A DNA stretch of 64,000 bases, from contig ML662442.1 in assembly GCA_007570785.1 (NCBI GenBank), forward strand, positions 65,137,635-65,201,634. Direction: 5' to 3'. The number at the start of each line of letters is the position of its first letter. Position 1 is the first letter of the stretch. The stretch comes from Antilocapra americana. Its lineage: Eukaryota > Chordata > Mammalia > Artiodactyla > Antilocapridae. Shown here piece after piece: positions 59,701 to 64,000 of the stretch. Position numbers and translations under genes: made by a program. The notes beneath the pieces are model-generated. The model saw nothing but the letters and a program-made list of their open reading frames with translations, was not told the DNA's origin and did not search any database.

Positions 59701-61040
59701 TTTCATATGGATTAAGAGACTTTAGCAAAGGATAGTATTTTTGGATGAACTTTGATAAGCAACACTATATTCACCACGATGTTATATCATGGTGGAGAAC
59801 TGTTCATATGTTGGTCAAAATCAAACAGACAAAAATGTTCAAAAACCTAAGCATCTAATCATTCCCATCATCTCAATTCTTTTTTAATTTTTTCCTATTC
59901 ATTAAAATATCTGCGAAAAGGCAACGTCTCTACTCTGGCTCTTTCAAAGCAAAACGGTAGCTGTCAATTTAATTTTGTTAGCTATTAAATAAAGTAAGTG
60001 GCATCACCGACTCGATGGACAGGAGTTTGAATGAGCTCCAGGAGTTGGTGATGGTCAGGGAAGCCTGGCGTACTGCAGTCCATGGGGTCGCAAAGAGTCG
60101 GACGCGACTGAGCGACTGAATTTAACTGAAAGTAAGTGAAACGTTTTGCCACTTAATATGGGGTTTTGCCTGAAGACTTCAGGTTTTGTAGGTTTCGCAG
60201 CTTCCTAAACAGTTCCCAATAGCAAGTTTCTAAGGATTCGTGGGGACCTTTCCATTCATTGCTGGCACGAGTAGCTGACCCAGCCCCAAAGTTGGAAAGC
60301 TACAGAAAAGGCTTCTGAGATCCGCGATTCTAGGCAGCTAGACAGCAAATGCCAAAACTCTCCGTCCCCTTCAACCCTGAGAGCCGTCCCGAAGATCCCC
60401 AAAGCCGGGGTCCCTCTCCTTGACCATCAGGGATGATGAGTGGTGAGTTGCAGGTGTGCACGTGGGGCATGTACTAAGTGGGGCTCTGGGGACAGGAAAG
60501 TGTTCAGAGACGGAAAGCTGCCTAGGGTTACCGTGTTCAGCTTTCCGGGGGCCGGGAGGCGGAGTTGGGGAGTCCATCCCCAGGGGCCTTGGGCTCCGGG
60601 ATGCAAGAGCGGATCGCAAATGGTAGCGGAAACCAGGCTGGGGCTGCGAGGCTACGGGGGCGACGGCGTCCAGCCTCCGCCGGAGAGAAAGCCGGGTAGC
60701 CCGGGGCGCCCCCCAGCCGCGCCTGCCTGGCCTGGGGGTCGGCTGGGCGGCTGCAGGAGGGTATACACGCGCTTACCTGGAGGTAGGGCCGCCCGCGGGC
60801 CACCCCGCCCACGACGATGTCGGCCGCGGCCATGGCCCCGGTGGGCGAGAAGCCGAAGCCCACGTAGCCGGCGGTCCGCACCTCGAGGCGGAACGCGAGC
60901 CGGCCGCCCCGCGGGCCCCAGCTCAGCCAGTACTTGCCCTCGGAGTCGAGGAGCGTGCGGTGCGGGAAGGGTGAGCCCGAGCCCCCCGCCGCCGCGCGGG
61001 GGAGCAGCCCCCACAGCAGGAGCAGCGGCCAGCGGCACAT
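32657..61040 (-). CDS. MOXD1: MOXD1 5' part: exons 1-4 of DBH-like monooxygenase 1 (partial gene)
   Basis: Four minus-strand exons join in frame into 221 codons that I recognise as the N-terminal third of MOXD1, a copper type II ascorbate-dependent monooxygenase family member related to dopamine beta-hydroxylase and reported in the ER; its physiological substrate is not settled. Exon sizes are 264, 147, 168 and 84 nt, all multiples of three, and every junction is phase 0 with GT donors and AG acceptors. In order: a signal peptide (about residues 1-19), a DOMON domain (about 35-150, spread over exons 1-3) and the beginning of the copper monooxygenase N-terminal domain (exon 4). The family protein is about 613 residues, so roughly 390 residues, including the copper-binding histidines, lie beyond the left edge. 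The promoter is a CpG island to the right. No frameshift or stop is seen, so this looks like a working gene. Confidence 0.95.
32741..32902 (-). other. MOXD1 intron 3 (162 bp)
   Basis: This short intron runs from gtaagt at its right end to ttaagacag at its left end. It has an A-rich tract next to the donor and no repeat I can recognise. Confidence 0.9.
32903..33070 (-). CDS. MOXD1: MOXD1 exon 3
   Basis: This exon has 56 codons (begins [14 protein letters not shown], ends PYFDLVNQD) and completes the DOMON region and the linker to the catalytic core. The acceptor is preceded by a pyrimidine-rich tract (ctacccatttctgttcaccag) and the donor is GAC followed by gtaagt, both consensus. The first codon is GAG (Glu); from memory human MOXD1 has Asp here, a conservative change. 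Intron 2 to its right is 1687 bp. Confidence 0.94.
33071..34757 (-). other. MOXD1 intron 2
   Basis: This 1.7 kb intron is AT-rich and mostly unique. The only mobile element I recognise is the mini-mariner hairpin at 33299-33378. A short plus-strand open frame at 33653-33862 has no coding character. Confidence 0.85.
33299..33378. mobile_element. Mini-mariner (internally deleted mariner, hairpin)
   Basis: Terminal inverted repeats ttgggttag...aaaaagtttgtttgggtt and aaacccaggtgagctttg...ccaacccaa pair across a centre near gtaagatgttaac. The length is about 80 bp with no transposase, matching the MADE-type derivative of mammalian mariners. It lies in MOXD1 intron 2. Confidence 0.8.
34758..34904 (-). 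CDS. MOXD1: MOXD1 exon 2
   Basis: This exon has 49 codons (begins [10 protein letters not shown], ends CDINDKSIT) and carries the middle of the DOMON domain. The acceptor is ttttccacag immediately to the right of 34904 and the donor is ACG followed by gtaaga at 34757. Both ends are phase 0. The frame stays open into intron 2 and is closed only there, so splicing rather than the open frame sets the boundary. A single N-glycosylation sequon (NST) is visible near codon 26. Confidence 0.94.
35205..35300 (+). repeat. MIR SINE relic
   Basis: cctccttctacagaggaaaagaactt ... aatgacttgctccaaaatgactag ... ggcaaaaccaggacc follows the MIR pattern. Confidence 0.55.
35698..35880 (+). mobile_element. CHR-type SINE
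   Basis: gggacttccttgatggttcag head, gaggagctaagatccctcat body and an A-rich tail. A perfect 13-nt duplication, taaaattgagata, lies at 35685-35697 and 35881-35893. Confidence 0.93.
36404..36663 (-). mobile_element. BOV-A2-like dimeric SINE with (TGC)n end
   Basis: Two tandem copies of the BovA unit (cgattccgtgcgacccc and cgactctgtgtgacccta versions) are headed by (tgc)n. Flanks aatgataaatg (36396-36406) and aatgttaaatg (36664-36674) resemble the duplication. Confidence 0.88.
37000..37115 (+). repeat. MIR SINE relic
   Basis: tttcctatttcactgaagcac ... atcatacagctggtaagtgg ... gccagaactgaaactcagg is a clear MIR core. Confidence 0.72.
37963..38368 (-). mobile_element. BovB LINE 3' fragment
   Basis: Reverse-complement BovB end from ttcagttcattcagttcag to ctcagctttctttata. 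The duplication is taaggtcgaaatg (37950-37962) and taaggttgaaatg (38369-38381), differing by one CpG-type transition. Confidence 0.92.
38750..40200 (+). mobile_element. L1 LINE, 3' part (ORF2 C-terminus and 3' UTR)
   Basis: Diverged L1 ORF2 3' region: catatacaccttgatgg and aggaaaacataagcagaac early; ttttgcacagcaaaggaaac; the ggatgaacctagagc region; then the 3' UTR ending cttcaactaaaaataaatg. Many stops break the frame. The start near 38750 is approximate. Confidence 0.88.
40255..40726 (+). mobile_element. L1 ORF2 internal fragment, left part
   Basis: RT-region L1 sequence in plus orientation (caaactcttccagaagag, ccttgataccaaaacc, aggcccaggtgcaag). It is more 5' in L1 than the preceding element, so it is a separate copy. 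SINEs at 40727 interrupt it. Confidence 0.75.
40727..40918 (-). mobile_element. Bov-tA SINE nested in L1
   Basis: Reverse-complement Bov-tA from cgaaagtcactcagttgtg to the head gagccaccagggatgcc. Confidence 0.85.
40919..41032 (-). mobile_element. Partial Bov-tA SINE nested in L1
   Basis: A second head region (agatcttcctgatgcagg, ttaccagctgagctatgaggg) directly follows the first, in the same orientation. Confidence 0.78.
41045..41190 (+). mobile_element. Partial Bov-tA SINE, opposite orientation
   Basis: ctagtggtaaagaacctgcc, then gagtcagacaagactgaagc show a plus-strand copy with an internal deletion. It faces the two minus copies, making an inverted SINE pair. Confidence 0.78.
41195..41310 (+). 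mobile_element. L1 ORF2 internal fragment, right part
   Basis: acttaatgatgaaagactgaa, ccactaaatatgggaacaag and gataaggcaaggatgtcc resume the L1 sequence cut by the SINE cluster. Confidence 0.75.
41320..41940 (+). repeat. Possible L2 relic, left part
   Basis: Pyrimidine-rich sequence that reads like diverged L2 body and continues after the SINE at 41941. The family call is tentative. Confidence 0.35.
41941..42158 (+). mobile_element. Bov-tA SINE
   Basis: tctcggtggctcagcggttaag head, Bov-tA body and a cacacacatacacaca tail. Confidence 0.88.
42442..44130 (-). mobile_element. BovB LINE, longest copy (about 1.7 kb)
   Basis: Minus-strand BovB from the 3' tail (ttgctgttgttcagttag) into the reverse transcriptase. 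The frame at 43499-43122 keeps the fingers/palm block ([19 protein letters not shown]), [10 protein letters not shown] and an IYADD catalytic motif; the next frame (42859-42617) keeps the C-terminal [19 protein letters not shown] block. Frame breaks separate them and the 5' part with the endonuclease is missing, so it is dead. Confidence 0.93.
44131..45780. other. AT-rich unique sequence in intron 1
   Basis: No gene is seen. A 116-codon plus-strand open frame at 44371-44721 has an AT-rich composition like its surroundings and no recognisable motif. Confidence 0.5.
45790..45890. repeat. AT-rich low-complexity palindromic tract
   Basis: Repeated TATTA/TAATA units with local dyad symmetry, for example taatatattatattatatta and agatataatatct-like halves. 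Confidence 0.75.
46020..46560. other. Repeat-poor block, candidate noncoding element
   Basis: Free of recognisable repeats, with several CpGs retained in an AT-rich setting (ttatgcgcaagttatgc, gattacgcagatg, cttacgggtg) and no coding frame. Possible enhancer or conserved element; this is inference. Confidence 0.3.
47253..47374 (-). mobile_element. BovA monomer SINE
   Basis: A single BovA unit in reverse orientation (gactgtagctcaccacgc ... gttgccatttctttctcc) with an exact 11-nt duplication, atgaccagttt, at 47242-47252 and 47375-47385. Confidence 0.88.
47400..48470. repeat. Unclassified diverged interspersed-repeat-like sequence
   Basis: Segments such as gatgacccctaatttttg, gtgccatttactgagatggg and gtttgagatgctatctaaac read like an old dispersed mammalian repeat, but I cannot name the family. 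A (TG)n(GA)n simple repeat sits at 48094-48125. Confidence 0.4.
48094..48125. repeat. (TG)n(GA)n microsatellite
   Basis: tgtgtgtgtgagagagagag followed by tatgtgtgt. Confidence 0.85.
48794..48879 (+). pseudogene. U6 snRNA pseudogene part of a U6-L1 chimera
   Basis: About 86 bp closely match U6 from around its nucleotide 22 to its 3' T tail: ctaaaattggaaggatacag, agaagattagcacggtccct, gcaaattcatgaagcgttcc, then atattttt. The U6 5' stem-loop is missing and there is no PSE or TATA upstream, so it is not a U6 gene. L1 sequence follows immediately after the T run. Confidence 0.93.
48880..49793 (+). mobile_element. L1 part of the U6-L1 chimera
   Basis: L1 ORF2 3' end and 3' UTR: starts acacatgaaaagatgctcaa, includes cagtcagaatggccatcatc and gcaccatat-type blocks, and ends gtaaagcaattatcctttg with an A-rich tail. 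It is colinear with U6 on the same strand. The frame is broken. The left junction is the U6 T tail, the right boundary the duplication at 49794. Confidence 0.93.
49936..50297 (-). mobile_element. BovB LINE 3' fragment
   Basis: Reverse-complement BovB end from ttgttgttcagttgctaag to cacaattcaaaagtatcaattcttc. Confidence 0.9.
50470..50592 (-). mobile_element. CHR-type SINE
   Basis: ttttttggccacaccatgctg ... ggatcttagttccc ... ttaaccattggacagccaggg is the reverse of the short tRNA SINE. Confidence 0.85.
50593..51624. other. Unique sequence in intron 1
   Basis: No gene or classifiable repeat was recognised. Confidence 0.5.
51625..51846 (+). mobile_element. Bov-tA SINE
   Basis: gggcttcccaggtggcacag head, Bov-tA body and an acacacatgcacacaa tail. 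Confidence 0.9.
51940..52110 (+). repeat. MIR SINE relic
   Basis: gtgcctatttcattgagtcctcac ... gacttggcctagggccacaca ... aagcagcaagcagtg follows the MIR core. Confidence 0.65.
52111..54020. other. Unique sequence in intron 1
   Basis: No gene is seen. A short G-rich tract lies at 53106-53119. Confidence 0.5.
54025..54140 (+). repeat. L2 3' end with (TGAA)n
   Basis: gggaactccatgagaccactg ... ctatgtccccaggatctagaac ... ttcaataaacctttaatcaat ... tgaatgaatgaatgaac is a typical L2 terminus. Confidence 0.7.
54205..54345 (+). repeat. MIR SINE relic
   Basis: gcctcaaatttatacaaaatgg, gacctcatagggctattgtg, and agaattacatgagataac match the MIR pattern. Confidence 0.65.
55190..56060. other. Repeat-poor, GC-richer block; candidate regulatory element
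   Basis: About 0.9 kb without recognisable repeats and with retained CpGs, including gagggggcggggtgagg near 55543 (Sp1-like) and aaccacaaag near 55720 (RUNX-like). Both strands have only short open frames. Regulatory function is inference. Confidence 0.3.
56724..56743. repeat. (TG)n microsatellite
   Basis: About ten TG units within an otherwise unique region. Confidence 0.85.
56870..57400. repeat. Diverged LTR-like or DNA-transposon-like repeat
   Basis: Composition and phrases such as ccaagatggccacgc, ctcccatgtgacctcc and ggaagccgggcagctgcatgg suggest an old interspersed element; I cannot assign the family. Long open frames on both strands here are not coding. Confidence 0.35.
57629..57648. 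repeat. (AC)n microsatellite
   Basis: An uninterrupted run of about ten AC units. Confidence 0.85.
58495..58678 (-). mobile_element. Bov-tA SINE
   Basis: Reverse-complement Bov-tA body (caacactttgcaacccc, gatcttcccaacccaggg). The tRNA-like head is degraded. Confidence 0.85.
59430..59700. other. Candidate conserved noncoding element about 1.1 kb from exon 1
   Basis: AT-rich but with at least eight CpGs retained (ttaacgtttt, tagcgttaaa, catcgtgg, catccggtacatcgat) and a CRE-like core gacgtcag near 59607. Frames of 68-88 codons are open on both strands, which suggests purifying selection on DNA or chance rather than coding. Function is inference. Confidence 0.3.
60001..60128 (+). mobile_element. 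BovB LINE 3' end, short young-looking insertion
   Basis: The last 128 bp of BovB with many CpGs still present (accgactcgatgg, gggtcgcaaagagtcggacg, cgcgactgagcgactg). An exact 10-nt duplication, aaagtaagtg, lies at 59991-60000 and 60129-60138. It sits about 0.4 kb outside the CpG island of MOXD1. Confidence 0.93.
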
Positions 61041-61345
61041 CCTCGGGCGCCTCCAGCCCACGGGCACCTGGGCTCCGGCCGACTGGAGCGCGGAGGGCGC
61101 ACGCGGAGCGGCGGCGCGAGCCCGCGGCCTGGGACCGCCCCCCGGCCCGCCCGCCGGGAGGGGCCGCAGAGCCTCGCTCTCCCCCTCAGCCCCGGGCGGT
61201 CCGCGGGCTGAGTCCCGCCGACTCTGTACGCGACCCGCCCTTCCGGTCCATCCACCTGCAGCCCCGCGCCCCCGACTTGGTCCCTGAGGTCGGATTCAGT
61301 GGGGAGCGCGGTGACGGGCGTCCTGGAAGAGGAGAGGAGGAGGCA
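60540..61345. promoter_or_regulatory. CpG island over MOXD1 exon 1 and promoter
   Basis: This is the only dense CpG region in the window: very GC-rich, with CG dinucleotides throughout, in an otherwise AT-rich and CpG-poor landscape. It covers exon 1 and several hundred bases upstream (to the right). Stretches of the form CCGCCC/GGGCGG near 61130-61160 are potential Sp1 sites. I see no convincing TATA box in the minus-strand upstream region, which fits a dispersed CpG-island promoter. Confidence 0.85.
60777..61040 (-). CDS. MOXD1: MOXD1 exon 1, coding part
   Basis: The start codon is at 61040-61038 on the minus strand; an in-frame ATG nine codons upstream is passed over because the downstream one opens directly onto the hydrophobic leader ([14 protein letters not shown]) typical of MOXD1. 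The 88 codons hold the signal peptide with an Ala-rich cleavage region (about residues 16-20) and the first strands of the DOMON domain, including the family-typical stretch around [11 protein letters not shown] (residues 58-68). The exon ends with CAG followed by gtaagc, a strong donor, at phase 0. It is very GC-rich and lies inside the CpG island, so long spurious frames exist on both strands. The 5' UTR extends to the right for an unknown distance. Confidence 0.95.
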
Positions 61346-61399
61346 GAAGCCGAGGACCGGGGGTCTACAGAAAAGGAGCCCGGAGAGTGCTAGTGCTTG

Positions 61400-64000
61400 C
61401 CTGGGCAGTGTGGGCACGTCGCGGGGAACAGGCGGTAGGCATTCCAGGGGAAAGAATCAGAGATTGCTGAGGGAGGGCAATTTTAGCTCAGCAGAGTGGG
61501 GGAGGACCTGAGTAATCAGAGGGATAATCCTGGGTTTGATGGACAGTGAGAGAAAGTCCCGTCCAGGGTAACTGCTTAACATCTCGATATCCGATATTCG
61601 CCCATTGCAACCAACGATGCCCTTAACCCCACGGTTCACCTCCTCCAGCGCATTTGGTTCCTGACTCCAGGAGTCAGTGCCCTGAGGCTTGCCTCCTTAT
61701 GCCTGGGTTTTGTTTGATTTGGTTTGGTTTTGACAAATTCCGCCAAAATACTCAGCCATTAGCAGAGTAAGTCAAGGTTGAAGCATCATTTGGGAGTTAA
61801 ATTTTAATTTGAAGTCTTCCTACTATTTCAAGTTCTGGCCATAGTCGTGTTTGTCAAAAAGTGCTTTTTGCCTCTACTTTTTCCCACATCACTCCTGTCT
61901 TCAGAATGCTAATTACTCAGTGTAACTGCAAATTACCTTCTTTATTTATTCATTTATTTATATTCTGCCATGCTTCAGAAAACGTTCTAAGGTGGCTCAT
62001 AAGATACAGATAATACAGAATATAAAAATAAGAGCGGATATCAGATGAAAACAGCATGGGCAAGAAGAATATACAAACGGTGCTATTTTCTCTGCATTTG
62101 GAAGCTCCACACAAGCTGCCTACTTTCTCTCTAAGAGTCATGTTTCAGCCTGTTTTTTCTTGCTCTTGTTTTCTCTTCCCATTCCTTTTCCAGTGACTTT
62201 CCCAGAGTTACCAGCATGCATCAGAACTGTGCTCTCCCAAAGATTCAAGCATATTTGACTAATTCTAGAAGGCAACCTTCCAGTGTATCTGCTTACCAGG
62301 GAGTTCAGGGAATTGCTTGAGAAGGAACTCATTTCAAGGGGAGAGGGGACAGAAATCTATAGGTTTACCCAGTGACTGAAATATTTAGGTTTAGCCAGTG
62401 ACAATAGACCAGAGAAGAGTGGTGTTGAAACCTTGGGACAAGGCATGAAATAAAATAGCCTGTGAATATTTAAAGGAACTGACCCATTGAGAGTAGCCAC
62501 AGTAGCTCCCTGGGCAGACGTGAGAGGGAGCAGCATCAACTTCAGCAAACTAAGAATTTCATCCTTAGAACTGAGATTTTACAAGCACAGCAGTGTGGTT
62601 ACTGCTATGGCTCTAGCCAGGAAGAGAAGAGGAATATGGAGAGAGGAACAAAATGGTGAACACAGAGACCAAGAAGAGTCAATCTTGGTACTACATGAAA
62701 CACAGGGATTTCAAGGGAGTTACGTCACTCGAGAATGATCAAAGGCAAACTTCCTCTTTGGTGATGCTACTTTTTATTCCTAGCATAGAGGAGCCTGGAA
62801 CATGTGGTTACATCTACTTCCTTGGTGGGGGGAGGGGTGTTATATAAATTCCAAATTCACATCTAGAGTCTGATCCCCATTTATTGTTCTGGGTTTACCT
62901 TCCATCAATCCCTCTTATATCATTCACCCATTTTCCACTAGAAGGAAACATAAAAATTGCCTCTAGAATCCTAAAAGAGAGCCCTGCTCTCTCCCATCAC
63001 TCTGCCTTTTCAGATTGCTCACGCTCTGCCAAACTTGCCTTTTCTTCCCTTTTCTTTGAAGTATTTTCTAATCCTCCTTCCCACATTTCCATCAGATTGC
63101 ACTGACCCTCACATAGTGGTACTGATGTCCATGGAAAGTTCTCTTCAAACCTCATGATGGTACTCCTAACATTTCAGTGTCTGTCTATAGTCAGTTGCCT
63201 TCATCAACCTTTTAGATGAGAAACAGATTCTGGTTCCTTATTCTAACCCATTGCCTAGAAAATGGACCACCATGCAATACGTGCTTAATAAATACTTGTA
63301 GGAAGAATAAATAGATGCATTTCAGATCCTCCTGGAAGCATCCTCTTAACGAAGACAGGCTGTGGAGGGAAAGCTTAGCCCCCTAGATGTGAACTAATGC
63401 TCTGCTCTGCCCTGGTATTAGGCAAAAATAGAAAGGACGACCACACACGAATACACAAAAGAGAGTCTTACATGATTTTATTCTTTCATCAAGTAAGATT
63501 GTTGAATGTGAAGTTATTGCCTGTTGCTTGTCTGTAACTGGCATTGCATCTAAAGCACCCTGAGTGCTCAAAAACTATTAGAACTAATAGAATCATCTTG
63601 AGATTACATCAACAGAACATTATTAGCATAATTCATCTTCAAGAGATCCATTCTGCCTTGGCTTGAATTACCCCAGTAAATGAAGACAAAAGAGACAATT
63701 TTATCTAAGTGTGCTATATACGCTGCGTGGGTTCCCTGGATCAAAATCATCTCCCCATTCAATTTCATAAACTCTCAGTTACCCAATTGGAAATTAATTA
63801 CTGTACAACTGTTTGTTTTACATCCTTAAAGAAAGCACTGGTCCATTAAAAACTCAGGATATACGGCTAAGAAGAGAATAAAATCAGTAGCAAGGGCTTT
63901 CAAATTTATTTATTCACTATTGTTTTGGTAAAAATAATACTTCTTTTTTATTTAAAGCTAAAGGTCAGGAAATGTAGGAAAACATGAGTAAGTAAACTTT
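61400..64000. other. Upstream intergenic flank of MOXD1
   Basis: No gene is supported here. The sequence is largely unique with modest GC, and has an L2-like 3' end at about 63180-63320. Several open frames of 60-88 codons lack a recognisable protein or start context. Confidence 0.6.
63180..63325 (+). repeat. L2-like 3' end
   Basis: agttgccttcatcaaccttt ... catgcaatacgtgcttaataaatacttg resembles the L2 terminus. Confidence 0.5.

Larger units (their letters stand above)
34905..60776 (-). other. MOXD1 intron 1 (25.9 kb)
   Basis: This long first intron has its donor gtaagc at 60776 and its acceptor cacag at 34905. It carries SINEs, three L1 segments, four BovB segments, the U6-L1 chimera and old MIR/L2 relics. 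Repeat-poor stretches at about 44130-47240, 52110-58490 and 58690-60000 hold no gene that I can support; some are listed separately as candidate noncoding elements. Confidence 0.85.

Noticed and set aside
60440..61393. 317-codon plus-strand open frame over the CpG island
   Set aside because: It lies opposite MOXD1 exon 1, is made mostly of Arg, Pro, Gly and Ala as expected for high GC, and has no recognisable domain.

Overview
The window is mammalian nuclear DNA from a ruminant, most likely a bovid. The evidence is the repeats: many copies of the tRNA-Glu-derived Bov-tA SINE, CHR/ART2A-type SINEs, a BOV-A2-like dimer and several BovB (RTE) LINE fragments, alongside ruminant L1 3' ends and older MIR/L2 relics. 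Genes are sparse, introns are long, and there is one CpG island. I could not tell cattle, sheep, goat or a relative apart from the sequence alone.

Two gene-level objects are present. The first is the 5' part of MOXD1 (DBH-like monooxygenase protein 1) on the minus strand. Exon 1 lies in a CpG island (60777-61040), exon 2 at 34758-34904, exon 3 at 32903-33070 and exon 4 at 32657-32740. All four have canonical splice sites and are phase 0, giving 221 codons: a signal peptide, the DOMON domain and the start of the copper monooxygenase core. The promoter and intergenic flank occupy 61041-64000. Intron 1 is about 25.9 kb. Everything left of 32657 appears to be intron 4, since I found no fifth exon there.

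The second is a full-length processed retrocopy of SCYL2 on the plus strand at 2281-6357, antisense to MOXD1 and inside its intron. It keeps a CpG-rich 5' leader, an uninterrupted 929-codon reading frame, about 1 kb of 3' UTR, an AATAAA signal and a poly(A) tract. A 16-nt target-site duplication at a TT/AAAA L1 endonuclease site flanks it. It landed inside a BovB fragment, so it is lineage-specific and postdates BovB.

The most unusual small object is a U6 snRNA-L1 chimeric retroelement (48794-49793). The 3' part of U6 is fused at its T tail to a 5'-truncated L1, and a 14-nt duplication brackets the whole. Other points of interest are a solo ERV LTR (8175-8678), a mini-mariner hairpin (33299-33378), a BovB copy inside a MIR with a clean duplication (18550-19582), SINEs nested in an L1 (40727-41190), and three repeat-poor blocks that are candidate conserved noncoding elements (46020-46560, 55190-56060, 59430-59700). 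No prokaryotic, CRISPR or operon-like structure is present.
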